NCBI RefSeq assembly: GCF_010669225.1
Contig: NZ_CP048627.1
Span: 1,749,292-1,813,291, forward strand
Source: Megamonas funiformis
Lineage (GTDB): Bacteria > Bacillota > Negativicutes > Selenomonadales > Selenomonadaceae
Reading direction: 5' to 3'
DNA length: 64,000 nt
The position numbers were made by a program, and so were the translations under genes. Positions 52,587-61,854 of this stretch are shown here, one piece after another; position 1 is the stretch's first letter; each line of letters begins with the position of its first letter. The notes below the pieces were generated by a model, which was not told where the DNA came from, did no database searches, and was given only the letters and a program-made list of their open reading frames with translations.

Positions 52587-53259
52587 TTACCTCAAATTTA
52601 TAGCCAACTCCCCAGATAGTTTTTATTTCCCACTTACCATGAGGATATTTTTCCAATTTAGCACGCAATCTCTTTATATGGCTATCTACCGTTCTACTAT
52701 CGCCAATATAATCATATCCCCATAATTTATTCAATAACATATCACGAGAAAAAACTCTATCTTTTTTAGTAGCTAAAGTCCATAAAATTTCAATTTCTTT
52801 TTTTGTAAGTGATAATACTTTATTATTTATACTCACTGTATAATCAACTAAATTTATCTGTAAATTATCATAACTAAAAACTTGTAAATTTTCTGTTTTA
52901 GGCTGAATACGTCTTAAAATAGCCTTTATTCTAGCCATTATCTCTCCTGGTGAAAAAGGTTTTACTATATAATCATCAGCGCCGATTTCCAGTCCCATAA
53001 TCTTTTCAAAATCTTCACCACGAGCAGTAATCATTATAATTGGCACATTAGATGTTTTGCGAATTACTCGACATACTTCAAAACCATCTATTTTAGGCAT
53101 CATGACATCTAATAAAATAATATCTGGTCTTTCCCTTTGAAATACATCTAAAGCCTCTTGTCCATCTACAGCAATAACAGTTTGATATCCTTCCTTTTTA
53201 GCATAAGCTTCTAAAATAGAAATAATTTGTTTATTATCATCTACAATTAAAACCTTCAT
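52567..53259 (-). CDS. OmpR/PhoB-family response regulator
   Basis: A 230-residue regulator with a receiver domain (about residues 1-115; phospho-acceptor Asp51 in LLDVMMPKIDG, acidic pair DD at 7-8, Thr in MITARGE, Lys in VKPFSPGE) and a winged-helix DNA-binding domain (about 130-228; LTKKEIEILWTLATKKDRVFSRDMLLNKLWGYD, RTVDSHIKRLRAKLEK). It works with the histidine kinase, whose gene overlaps it by 20 bases. AGGGAG lies upstream of the start. It probably controls the DUF2680 gene downstream. Confidence 0.94.
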   Translation of the reverse strand: MKVLIVDDNKQIISILEAYAKKEGYQTVIAVDGQEALDVFQRERPDIILLDVMMPKIDGFEVCRVIRKTSNVPIIMITARGEDFEKIMGLEIGADDYIVKPFSPGEIMARIKAILRRIQPKTENLQVFSYDNLQINLVDYTVSINNKVLSLTKKEIEILWTLATKKDRVFSRDMLLNKLWGYDYIGDSRTVDSHIKRLRAKLEKYPHGKWEIKTIWGVGYKFEVSDDVKQ

Positions 53260-53302
53260 AAAAAAACTCCCTTTATATCTATATTTTTTATTCTAAAAGT
53301 TT

Positions 53303-53351
53303 ATAAAAAAAGTGCATAAGATAAAGTAAAAACTTTTTCTTACACACTTTT
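53303..53351 (-). terminator. terminator after ftsH
   Basis: AAGTGCATAAGATAAAG pairs with CTTTTTCTTACACACTT with a few mismatches across a short loop. On the minus strand it runs into a seven-T tract. It lies about 40 bases after the ftsH stop codon. Confidence 0.8.
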
Positions 53352-53391
53352 AGCTTACCCTATTTTTATATTACAAACAAGGTGAATATAT

Positions 53392-55344
53392 TTAGATTTT
53401 TTCAGTAGTGGAAATAGCAGGTTCTTTAGCTACAGCATCTGCTTGTTTTTCTTCTACTACTTCAGCATTTTTCACTTCTTCTGTAGTGGAAGTTTCTTTT
53501 TCTTCGCTATTTGCTTCTTTGATTTCACAAACGCCTTCTAAGCTACCAGTTTCCATGATAATTTTTAAATCTTTTTCTTCTAAAGTTTCTTTTTCAATCA
53601 AAGCTTTAGCGATTAAATGAAGTTTGTCTATATTTTCGATTAATAATTTACGACATTCATCATAAGCTTCTTCAATATAACGACGAACTTCTTTATCAAT
53701 AGCACAAGCTACATCTTCACTGTAATTGCGTTGATTATTGAAATCACGACCTAAGAATACTTGATGATCTTGTCCATCACCAAAAGCAATTGGACCTAAT
53801 ACATCACTCATACCATATTGAGTAATCATGCTACGAACTAAACCAGAAGCTTGTTGAATATCATTAGAAGCACCTGTACTGATTTCTTTAAGTACAACTT
53901 CTTCAGCAACACGACCACCGAGCATAGTTTTCAATCTATCAAGTAACTCTCCACGTGTAGCATAAGAGCGATCTTCTTTTGGTAACATTAAAGTATAACC
54001 GCCAGCTCTACCACGAGGAATAATTGTTACTTTATGCACAGGATCAGCATTTGGTAATAATAAACCAATTAACGCATGACCACCTTCATGATATGCAGTT
54101 AGACGTTTTTCACGATCACTGATTACTTTAGATTTTCTTTCAGGACCTGCAATTACACGTTCTATTGACTCTTCTAAAGAATTCATAGAAATAGTCTTTT
54201 TATTTCTACGTGCAGATAAAAGTGCAGCTTCATTTACGAGATTGCTTAAATCAGCACCTGTAAAACCTGGTGTACGGCGAGCTAATACATCAAGATTAAC
54301 ATCACTATCTACAGGTTTACCTTTTGTATGCACTTTTAAAATAGCTTCACGGCCACGAACGTCTGGTCTATCAACAACGATTTGTCTATCAAAACGTCCT
54401 GGACGTAAAAGAGCTGGGTCTAAGATATCTGGTCTATTTGTAGCTGCGATGATGATAATACCTTCATTAGCTGCAAATCCATCCATTTCAACGAGTAATT
54501 GGTTAAGTGTTTGTTCACGCTCATCATGACCGCCACCTAAACCTGCTCCACGCTGACGACCAACAGCATCAATTTCATCGATAAATACGATACATGGTGC
54601 ATTTTTCTTAGCTTGTTCAAATAAATCACGAACACGAGATGCACCAACACCAACGAACATTTCCACAAAATCAGAACCACTGATAGTGAAGAATGGAACG
54701 CCAGCTTCACCAGCTACAGCTTTAGCAAGTAAAGTTTTACCTGTACCTGGAGGGCCAAATAATAACACACCTTTTGGAATTCTTGCACCAAGGTCATTAA
54801 ATTTCTTTGGATGTTTTAAGAACTCTACAACTTCAGCAAGTTCTTGTTTTGCTTCATCAGCACCAGCAACATCACTGAAAGTAACTTTTACTTTACCATC
54901 ACCCATCATTTTGGCACGGCTTTTACCAAAGCTCATTACACGGCTACCGCCACCTTGTGACTGTTGCATGATGAAAAACCATACACCAATGAGTAAAAGC
55001 ATAGGAAGTAAAGAAGAAAATAATGTTGTCCACCATGGTGTTTCAGGCGGATTTTCTGCTTTTATATCTACGCCATTATCGCGAAGAGTTTTTACAAGTT
55101 CTTCATCGCTATTTGGATATCCTGGAGTAATAGTTGTAAATTCTGTACCATCTTTCAATGTACCTTTAATATTGCTATTTTGCATAACAACTTTAGCTAC
55201 ATTTTTGTCATCGACTTGTTTTACAAATTCAGTGTAATTTATTTCTTGTTTATTGCTTGTATCTACTGAAAAATGGTCGATTACAGTTATTGCTACAAGA
55301 ATGATTAACAAGTAAAAACCCACATTCCTCAAAAATTTATTCAA
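53392..55344 (-). CDS. ftsH: ATP-dependent zinc metalloprotease FtsH
   Basis: A 650-residue membrane-anchored AAA+ protease that degrades misassembled membrane proteins and some regulators. Transmembrane segments are at about 8-24 and 107-126, with an external part between them. The AAA domain has Walker A GPPGTGKT (197-204), Walker B VFIDEIDA (253-260) and the SRH region [20 protein letters not shown]. The zinc site HEGGH is at 419-423. A charged tail rich in Glu and Lys ends the protein. Downstream of hpt and tilS in the classic Firmicutes order. Confidence 0.97.
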   Translation of the reverse strand: MNKFLRNVGFYLLIILVAITVIDHFSVDTSNKQEINYTEFVKQVDDKNVAKVVMQNSNIKGTLKDGTEFTTITPGYPNSDEELVKTLRDNGVDIKAENPPETPWWTTLFSSLLPMLLLIGVWFFIMQQSQGGGSRVMSFGKSRAKMMGDGKVKVTFSDVAGADEAKQELAEVVEFLKHPKKFNDLGARIPKGVLLFGPPGTGKTLLAKAVAGEAGVPFFTISGSDFVEMFVGVGASRVRDLFEQAKKNAPCIVFIDEIDAVGRQRGAGLGGGHDEREQTLNQLLVEMDGFAANEGIIIIAATNRPDILDPALLRPGRFDRQIVVDRPDVRGREAILKVHTKGKPVDSDVNLDVLARRTPGFTGADLSNLVNEAALLSARRNKKTISMNSLEESIERVIAGPERKSKVISDREKRLTAYHEGGHALIGLLLPNADPVHKVTIIPRGRAGGYTLMLPKEDRSYATRGELLDRLKTMLGGRVAEEVVLKEISTGASNDIQQASGLVRSMITQYGMSDVLGPIAFGDGQDHQVFLGRDFNNQRNYSEDVACAIDKEVRRYIEEAYDECRKLLIENIDKLHLIAKALIEKETLEEKDLKIIMETGSLEGVCEIKEANSEEKETSTTEEVKNAEVVEEKQADAVAKEPAISTTEKI

Positions 55345-55437
55345 TCTTACGCCTCCTCATAGCATTGTCTTCAAATCATAATGATTAATTATATCATATA
55401 AACAAGTTAATTAATAGTTATTCTATGTTAATTATCA

Positions 55438-55986
55438 TTATTTTGTATATACTTCTGGTTTTAAAATACCAATATATGGTAAATTACGATATTTGCTATC
55501 ATAATCTAAACCATAACCAACTAAAAATTCGTTAGGCACTTCAAATCCTACATAATCAACTTTTACATCAACTTCTCTGCGTTCAGGTTTATTTAATAAT
55601 GCACATAATTTTACGCTAGCTGGATGACGAGATTCCATATTTTTCAATAAATAAGATAAAGTAAGACCAGAATCTACGATATCTTCAATGATGATAACAT
55701 GTTTGCCTTCAATGCTAAAATCTAAATCTTTTAAGATTTTAACTGCACCGCTACTAGTAGAACCTTTACCATAGCTAGATGCTGCCATAAAATCAAAAGA
55801 TACAGGAACATTGATTTCGCGCACTAAATCAGCGTAGAAAATAATAGCACCTTTTAAAATACCAATAGCATAAATTTCTTTACCAGCATAATCACGATTG
55901 ATTTCATCTGCAATTCTCTTTACACCTTCACGTAATTGCTCTTCTGTATAAAGTACACTCTGGATATCATCTTTCATTGTTTTCAT
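55438..55986 (-). CDS. hpt: hypoxanthine phosphoribosyltransferase
   Basis: A 182-residue purine salvage enzyme that makes IMP or GMP from the base and PRPP. The PRPP-binding motif is HVIIIEDIVDSGLTLSYLL around residues 95-113, with LKGAIIFYADLVREI before it and YVGFEVPNEFLVGYGLDYD after it. Normal length. It lies between tilS and ftsH, as in many Firmicutes. Start ATG at 55986 has AGGTGGG upstream. Confidence 0.96.
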   Translation of the reverse strand: MKTMKDDIQSVLYTEEQLREGVKRIADEINRDYAGKEIYAIGILKGAIIFYADLVREINVPVSFDFMAASSYGKGSTSSGAVKILKDLDFSIEGKHVIIIEDIVDSGLTLSYLLKNMESRHPASVKLCALLNKPERREVDVKVDYVGFEVPNEFLVGYGLDYDSKYRNLPYIGILKPEVYTK

Positions 55987-56007
55987 AATTTAAAACCCAC
56001 CTAATTA

Positions 56008-57474
56008 TTATTTTTTTAATTTTAAATATAGTATATGTTTACTATTTTTATTTACTAAATAATTATTATCTTGTTGTATACCAGCTATCCAAATAATTCC
56101 CTTTTCATCACAAATCAAAGGAATTTTATCTCTATCTTCTGCCGGTATCTTTCTATCAATTAGAATGTCTTTTACTTTTTTACTACCTGTCATGCCTTTA
56201 GGAGTTATTCTATCCCCATTTTGTCTTTTGCGAATAAATAAATCTCCATTAATCTTATCCATATCAATAAAACAATGTTCTCGACCAGATAATTTCATGA
56301 CCTCATCTTGCCCGCAGATTTTATCTATAATCAATGATTGTTCATAAGGCAATTTTATTTCTTTTTTCGTCAAAAGTAAACCTAAATCTATTTTTATGGA
56401 TATATTTTGCTCTTTTTCCTCAGAATTTTCAATTGGCAAAATTTCTTTTTCACTAAAAGTTAATCTATCATAATTTATCTTTACTTGCAAATTCTTCGGT
56501 AATTGCAAAATTAAACCAGTATGTCCATTGTATAAAAACTTATCAATTTTATCAATATGAACAAAACTAATATTTTCTAAATTCCTTTTAAATTCTTTTA
56601 TAATATACCTATATAAAGCATTTCTTATTGCCTTATGTTCTTGTTTTAATACTTTGATATCTATTTTTATATATTTTCTACCTTGATTATCTATATCTAC
56701 TATGACTTTATCTCGATAAAAATTTTTTACATAGTAATTTATAAAATCATTTTCTTGAGCAATAATCTTGGCACTATTGCAAATAGCTGTTACTACTTTT
56801 GGATTATATGCTTTTAATCTAGGGATTAAATCTAAACGTATGCGATTGCGTTCATAATCTAAACAATTATTCGTTTCATCTAAACAAGGATTGATATTTT
56901 CAGCTAAACAATATGCTTCAATTTCTTCACGATATAAACATAAAAATGGTCGTATAATATCTTCATTTTTAGCTTTCATACCGCTAAGACCTGCTGTTCC
57001 TGCACCTCTTAAAAGATGCTGTAATACAGTTTCTGCTTGGTCATTTAAATGATGTGCTGTTACTATTTTTGTGGCATTTTGTGCTTTCGCTATTTTGCGT
57101 AAAAATTGATAGCGCAATTTTCTAGCCAAAGTTTCTACAGATAATTTTTCTGTTTTAAGATGTTCTAATACATTTAAATGTTCCATAAAAAAAGAAATAT
57201 TTTTTTGCTCGCAATAATTTTTTACATACCATGCATCATTTAATGAACTTTCCTTACGAATACCATGTTCAGCATGAGCTACAATAATCTCTAATTTATA
57301 TTTAACACTAAGTTTTTGGAAGATATCCACAAGTGCCATGGAATCTGGCCCACCAGAACAAGCAATCAATAATTTATCATGAGCCTTAAATAAATCATAT
57401 TCTCTAGCAAAATTTTCTACGCACTCAATTATTTCCATTATATTTATTACATCTACATTACTATTTACGCTCAT
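56008..57474 (-). CDS. tilS: tRNA(Ile)-lysidine synthetase
   Basis: A 488-residue enzyme that puts lysidine on the wobble cytidine of tRNA-Ile (CAU), making it read AUA. The ATP-pyrophosphatase loop is LIACSGGPDSMALV near residue 38, followed by VAHAEHGIRKES, TAHHLNDQAETVLQHLLRGAGTAGLSGM and IRPFLCLYREEI. The C-terminal half (about 370-488) is the substrate-recognition part, ending with RQNGDRITPKGMTGSKKVKDILIDRKIP. GAGGTAA lies eight bases upstream of the ATG at 57474. Just before hpt. Confidence 0.94.
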   Translation of the reverse strand: MSVNSNVDVINIMEIIECVENFAREYDLFKAHDKLLIACSGGPDSMALVDIFQKLSVKYKLEIIVAHAEHGIRKESSLNDAWYVKNYCEQKNISFFMEHLNVLEHLKTEKLSVETLARKLRYQFLRKIAKAQNATKIVTAHHLNDQAETVLQHLLRGAGTAGLSGMKAKNEDIIRPFLCLYREEIEAYCLAENINPCLDETNNCLDYERNRIRLDLIPRLKAYNPKVVTAICNSAKIIAQENDFINYYVKNFYRDKVIVDIDNQGRKYIKIDIKVLKQEHKAIRNALYRYIIKEFKRNLENISFVHIDKIDKFLYNGHTGLILQLPKNLQVKINYDRLTFSEKEILPIENSEEKEQNISIKIDLGLLLTKKEIKLPYEQSLIIDKICGQDEVMKLSGREHCFIDMDKINGDLFIRKRQNGDRITPKGMTGSKKVKDILIDRKIPAEDRDKIPLICDEKGIIWIAGIQQDNNYLVNKNSKHILYLKLKK

Positions 57475-57528
57475 AAAAAATTACCTCAAGATTAAATTCA
57501 TATTCATATAATTTTCCAGCTATTAACA

Positions 57529-57562
57529 AAAAGCACTCTTTAAAAAATTAAAGAGTGCTTCT
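57529..57562 (-). terminator. terminator after the S1-domain gene
   Basis: AAGCACTCTTTAA and TTAAAGAGTGCTT form a 13-bp stem with a 4-base loop. On the minus strand it runs into TTTTTG. It lies six bases after the stop codon, between the S1-domain gene and tilS. Confidence 0.9.
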
Positions 57563-57567
57563 TAGTT

Positions 57568-58029
57568 TTATTCATATTTACGAGAACCGCCACCACGGCC
57601 ACCACGTTTAGAATCTGTCTTACGACGTAAATCAGTAAGTTTTTCATCACTATCTTTTAAAAACTTGGATAATTTATCTTCAAAAGAAGCGCCGCTATTA
57701 TTGTGTTTACGGAAGTCATTATTAAATTGCTTACGAGGAGCAGGACGATAATTACTACTCTGTGCAGGACGAGTATTTTGTTCTTCGACTTTTTTCTCCT
57801 GTAATTGTTTAATAGATAAACCTATTTTTCCATGGTCATCAACACTTAGTACTTTAACTTTGACTTTGTCTTTTTCTTTCAAAAAATCATTTACATCTTT
57901 AACGTAAACATCTGCAACTTCAGAGATATGTACTAAACCAACTTTTCCACCAGGTAATTCAACAAAAGCGCCAAATTTAGTAATACCTGTTACAACACCT
58001 TCTAGGATATTGCCAACTTCGATTGACAT
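57568..58029 (-). CDS. S1 RNA-binding domain protein (YabR-like)
   Basis: A 153-residue protein with one S1 domain at about residues 1-75 (EVGNILEGVVTGITKFGAFVELPGGKVGLVHISEVADVYVKDVNDFLKEKDKVKVKVLSVDDHGKIGLSIKQ in several blocks) and a basic, disordered tail with Arg, Asn and Gly (ending RRKTDSKRGGRGGGSRKYE). It resembles YabR and general stress protein 13. It probably binds RNA or ribosomes. In the classic order ftsB-yabR-tilS-hpt-ftsH. Confidence 0.87.
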   Translation of the reverse strand: MSIEVGNILEGVVTGITKFGAFVELPGGKVGLVHISEVADVYVKDVNDFLKEKDKVKVKVLSVDDHGKIGLSIKQLQEKKVEEQNTRPAQSSNYRPAPRKQFNNDFRKHNNSGASFEDKLSKFLKDSDEKLTDLRRKTDSKRGGRGGGSRKYE

Positions 58030-58112
58030 ACTACTTTTATGTCCTCCTTAAGATAATTAGCTTTAAGCTTTTATTATTATAACCTTGCTAAACAAATAGT
58101 GTCAATAAAATG

Positions 58113-58394
58113 TTATTCTTTTTCTTCAGAAATATATGGCACTTCGCCTGGTTTTGTCATACCTAGCTCTTCACGAGCTACTTTTTCCACATATTCGAAC
58201 TTATTTAAATTATCTTTTTCTCTACTTAATTCTTCATTTATTTGCTTTGCTTTATTTAATCGCTCTTCGGCTATAATAGTCTGTTCTTCTACTTGGCTTA
58301 AATATACTTCTTGTTTAATAATTATAAATCCCAGATAACCAATCATTATCACAAAAGCGAATATTATAAACCGCTCCATTATTTTTCTGAACAT
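58113..58394 (-). CDS. ftsB: septum formation initiator, FtsB/DivIC type
   Basis: A 93-residue single-pass membrane protein. A hydrophobic segment at about residues 8-28 (FIIFAFVIMIGYLGFIIIK) is followed by a coiled coil (QVEEQTIIAEERLNKAKQINEELSREKDNL) and a short C-terminal tail with YVEKVAREELGMTKPGEV. This matches DivIC/FtsB proteins, which act at the division septum with FtsL and FtsQ/DivIB. First of the ftsB-S1-tilS-hpt-ftsH run. Confidence 0.87.
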   Translation of the reverse strand: MFRKIMERFIIFAFVIMIGYLGFIIIKQEVYLSQVEEQTIIAEERLNKAKQINEELSREKDNLNKFEYVEKVAREELGMTKPGEVPYISEEKE

Positions 58395-58426
58395 ATTTTC
58401 ACCTATTAATTTATATTTCCCTAATA

Positions 58427-59554
58427 CTAATCTAAACCTAACATATTTGCAATAACATCTGCTATATTATCGGAAGCATATGGTTTCTTTAACACCTTAG
58501 CATTATTTCTAAGTTTTGGCAAAATAGTTGCATCAGATAATACTTCACGTACTACCGCATCTAAGGTATCTTGATGTTTCACCCAAATGGCAGCTCCATT
58601 ATCAGAAACAAATTTTGCATTATCCACCTCTGGTCCTGGTATTGGGTCGTGTAAAATCATTGGTAATTCTCTAGTCAATGCTTCACTTATTGTAAGCGCA
58701 CCAGGTTTACTGATTAAAAATGTAGCTACAGACATAAATTCTTGAATATTATGCGAATATCCCCATACGAAAATTTTGTGTTTAGAATGCTGTGCATATT
58801 CATTCATCTCTGACCAAAGCGCTACATTTGCTCCTGTAATTACGAGAATTTGAATATCTTTTTTCAAGCGTTCTAATTGGCAAAGTGCATTTTTTACGCC
58901 ACCTAAACCAAGACCGCCACCCATAATCAAAGCTACAGGTTTATCTTTTTCCAATTTGAATTTTGCCAATAAATCATCTCGATTATAATCTACACGGAAA
59001 TTATATCCCACAGGTATACCTGTAACAAAAATGCGTTCTTCTAATAAACCTTGATTTACCATTTCTTTTTTCAATAAATCATTAGCAGTAAAATAAATAT
59101 CAATATTTTTATATAACCAAAATTGATGTACACAGAAATCTGTCATCACTGTGATTAAAGGAATATTTATTTCTCCTGTTTGCTTCAGATAAGATGCAGC
59201 TGCACATGGAAAAGGATGTGTACAAATAACCATATCAGCTTCATATTTTTTTATAAGCTCACGCATATCTTTTTTCATAGCATGAGCAAAAACAGATTGT
59301 ATAGTACTTCCTTTTGTAGAATCTGATGTAAATTTATAGAAAAATTCATACACACTTGGTGTATGGTCGAGCATCTTTAAATATATATCTTTAACTAGAC
59401 TATTGAAATAGGCTGTTTCTGTTGACATAAAATCAATAACATTTATTTTATTGACAGGATATTTTCTCTTTATCGCCTCTGCAACAGCATTGGCAGCCTT
59501 ATTATGACCAGACCCCATTGATGCTGTAACCACTAGAATATTTTTACCTGACAT
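58427..59554 (-). CDS. MGDG synthase-like glycosyltransferase (processive diacylglycerol type)
   Basis: A 375-residue glycosyltransferase of family 28, MGDG synthase branch. N-terminal VVTASMGSGHNKAANAVAEAIKRKY is the lipid-acceptor side, DFCVHQFW follows, and the C-terminal LIMGGGLGLGGVKNAL and ISKPGALTISEALTRELPMI bind the sugar nucleotide. Relatives such as UgtP make mono- and diglucosyl-diacylglycerol, others MGDG. It is likely peripheral on the membrane. The substrate sugar is not known. It is 32 bases upstream of ftsB on the same strand, so it may share a transcript. Confidence 0.87.
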   Translation of the reverse strand: MSGKNILVVTASMGSGHNKAANAVAEAIKRKYPVNKINVIDFMSTETAYFNSLVKDIYLKMLDHTPSVYEFFYKFTSDSTKGSTIQSVFAHAMKKDMRELIKKYEADMVICTHPFPCAAASYLKQTGEINIPLITVMTDFCVHQFWLYKNIDIYFTANDLLKKEMVNQGLLEERIFVTGIPVGYNFRVDYNRDDLLAKFKLEKDKPVALIMGGGLGLGGVKNALCQLERLKKDIQILVITGANVALWSEMNEYAQHSKHKIFVWGYSHNIQEFMSVATFLISKPGALTISEALTRELPMILHDPIPGPEVDNAKFVSDNGAAIWVKHQDTLDAVVREVLSDATILPKLRNNAKVLKKPYASDNIADVIANMLGLD

Positions 59555-59646
59555 ATATTTTCCCCCAGATTATCAACTTAATTCAATCATATTTTAATTT
59601 CGAATTTGTTAAATATGTATTAAAGTCTTCTTATTACTTGCAATAA

Positions 59647-59675
59647 TTTACATTTTATCATATTCATTTTATACT
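59647..59675 (+). promoter_or_regulatory. promoter of recJ
   Basis: TTTACA (59647-59652), a 17-base spacer and TATACT (59670-59675). Transcription would start near 59682, about 80 bases before the recJ start. Confidence 0.7.
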
Positions 59676-59759
59676 GTAAAACAAATAGCTATTAATTATA
59701 TGTAAAAAATAAATTAAATACTATCTATAAAAATCAAGTATAGGAGGTAATATTTATTT

Positions 59760-61748
59760 ATGAATAAACGTTGGGAAATTCTACCCATTGATGAAAAAAA
59801 ACAAATCTTATTAGAAAAGAATTTGCATATATCTTCTAGTCTAGCTGAAATTTTAACTAGAAAAAATCTTGATGAAAACTCAGCTAAATTATTTCTCAAT
59901 CCCACAAAAATTCCTTATCATGACCCTTTTTTGCTAAAAGATATGGAAAAAGCTTGCCAAAGACTTTTATTAGCTTTAAAAAATAAAGAAAAAATCTGCA
60001 TTTATGGCGATTATGATGTAGATGGTGTCAGCTCCACTGCCCTTTTAATGACAGTTTTTACTAAATTAGGCTTTAATATAGACTATTATTTACCTGACCG
60101 CCATAGTGAAGGCTATGGTCTTCATATCGAGTCCTTACAAAAATTAATACCTAAATACGATTTATTAATCACTGTTGACTGCGGTATTACAGCTCTTGAT
60201 GAAGTTGATTATGCCAAAGATAAAATCGATATGATTATCACAGACCACCATTTACCTCGTGAAATTCTTCCTGATGCCTTTGCTATTATCAATCCTACAC
60301 AAACACAATGTAATTATCCTAACAAAAATCTTTGCGGTGTAGGTGTAGCCTTCAAACTTTGTCAAGGACTATATCAAAGCTTAAATAAAGATATTCATGA
60401 ATTAGAAAATTATTTGGATATTGTAGCTTTAGGTACTATAGCTGATATTGTACCTCTTGTTGATGAAAATCGTCGCATTGTCAAAAAAGGATTAGCTCAT
60501 ATTCAAAACTTAGGTATAAAAACTTTAATTGAAATCTGCAATTATGATGAAAATAATATAAATACTGGTCATATTGGTTTTGGTGTAGCTCCTCGCTTAA
60601 ATGCTGCGGGAAGATTAACTCATGCTAGTATTGCTGTTGAATTATTATTAGCCACTGATAAACAAACAGCTCATCAAAAAGCATTATATCTAGATGAAGA
60701 AAATAAACAACGTCAAGAAATTGTAGAAGATATTTTTCACGAAGCTGTCAAAAAAATTGAAGAAAATAATCTTCAAGAAAATAAAATCATCATTGTTGTT
60801 GGCGAAAATTGGCATGAAGGTGTTATCGGTATAGCAGCATCTCGCCTACAAGAAAAATATTATCGACCTATAATAATCATAGCGACTAAAGATAATATTG
60901 GTAAAGCCTCTTGTCGTAGCATAGATGGACTTCATATGAAAAATGCCCTCACTTATTGTGAGCAAGATTTAATGGTTTATGGAGGTCATTCCAAAGCAGC
61001 AGGTTTTACGATTGATTTAGCTAAATTAGATGATTTTATTTCACATATGCAAACATATGCTGATAAACATTTAACAGATGAAGATTTAATACCAATTTAT
61101 CAAGTAGAAACAGTTTTAACACCTCAAGATATAACCATGGATTTTATCGAGGAATTATCCTTACTTGAACCTTTTGGCATGGGAAATCCTAAACCACAAT
61201 TTGTCTGTCAAAATCTCTTAGTCACTAAAAGCATGAAAATGGGCAAAGAAAATAATCATTTACGCTTTAATTTTGCTTATAATAATACACAATATACTGC
61301 TATTGGTTGGCATATGGCAGATGTTGCCGATGATATAAATAATAAATATGTAGATATTTTATTCCAACCTGAATTAAACCACTGGAATGACCATACTTAT
61401 CTACAGTTTAAATTGAGTGATTTACGTCAAAGCAAACGAAAAATTTCTTATCTAGAAGAGTTTCCTGCTTATGACACAATCGGCAAAATATATCTTTGTC
61501 TGCGCAATCAAGAAAAAAAATATGGTCAAAGTATATTTTCCCTTAAAGATTGTCAAGCTTTATTAAAACAAATTTACAATCTAAATTTATCTGATTACAG
61601 TATGAAACAATGCTTGATTATTTTAAGTGAAATTAACATTTTAACGATAAATCAAGATAAAATTAAATTATTATCTTTACCTAATCAAAAAATAGATATA
61701 AAAAATTCCCCAACTTTTGCTAAGCGATTTAATCTACAAAAGCTTTAA
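59760..61748 (+). CDS. recJ: single-stranded-DNA-specific exonuclease RecJ
   Basis: A 662-residue DHH-family nuclease that degrades single-stranded DNA 5' to 3' in recombination and mismatch repair. Metal-binding motifs are IYGDYDVDGVSS at residues 81-92, TVDCGIT at 138-144, and TDHHLP at 161-166; DHHA1 follows with MVYGGHSKAAGFTI near 405. The C-terminal OB-like part and tail are shorter than in Bacillus RecJ. RBS GGAGG lies 12 bases upstream of the ATG at 59760. A short gap with a promoter separates it from alaS. Confidence 0.95.
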   Translation: MNKRWEILPIDEKKQILLEKNLHISSSLAEILTRKNLDENSAKLFLNPTKIPYHDPFLLKDMEKACQRLLLALKNKEKICIYGDYDVDGVSSTALLMTVFTKLGFNIDYYLPDRHSEGYGLHIESLQKLIPKYDLLITVDCGITALDEVDYAKDKIDMIITDHHLPREILPDAFAIINPTQTQCNYPNKNLCGVGVAFKLCQGLYQSLNKDIHELENYLDIVALGTIADIVPLVDENRRIVKKGLAHIQNLGIKTLIEICNYDENNINTGHIGFGVAPRLNAAGRLTHASIAVELLLATDKQTAHQKALYLDEENKQRQEIVEDIFHEAVKKIEENNLQENKIIIVVGENWHEGVIGIAASRLQEKYYRPIIIIATKDNIGKASCRSIDGLHMKNALTYCEQDLMVYGGHSKAAGFTIDLAKLDDFISHMQTYADKHLTDEDLIPIYQVETVLTPQDITMDFIEELSLLEPFGMGNPKPQFVCQNLLVTKSMKMGKENNHLRFNFAYNNTQYTAIGWHMADVADDINNKYVDILFQPELNHWNDHTYLQFKLSDLRQSKRKISYLEEFPAYDTIGKIYLCLRNQEKKYGQSIFSLKDCQALLKQIYNLNLSDYSMKQCLIILSEINILTINQDKIKLLSLPNQKIDIKNSPTFAKRFNLQKL

Positions 61749-61761
61749 AAACCTTGATAAA

Positions 61762-61790
61762 TTGACTTGAAATAATTTATTATATATAAT
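61762..61790 (+). promoter_or_regulatory. promoter of alaS
   Basis: TTGACT (61762-61767), a 17-base spacer and a perfect TATAAT (61785-61790). The leader is only about 60 bases, too short for a T-box. Confidence 0.85.
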
Positions 61791-61854
61791 TATAGAAGTT
61801 TTTTATTAGTAAATAATCAAAAATTTCAACTTAAAATATTGGAGGTAGATTAGT

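Noticed and set aside
54686-55237. Plus-strand frame of 183 codons opposite ftsH
   Set aside because: It mirrors the strongly conserved ftsH coding region and has no family match I can recognise.
61749-61854. T-box leader before alaS
   Set aside because: The gap is about 100 bases, lacks GGGTGGNACC, and has no terminator pair.
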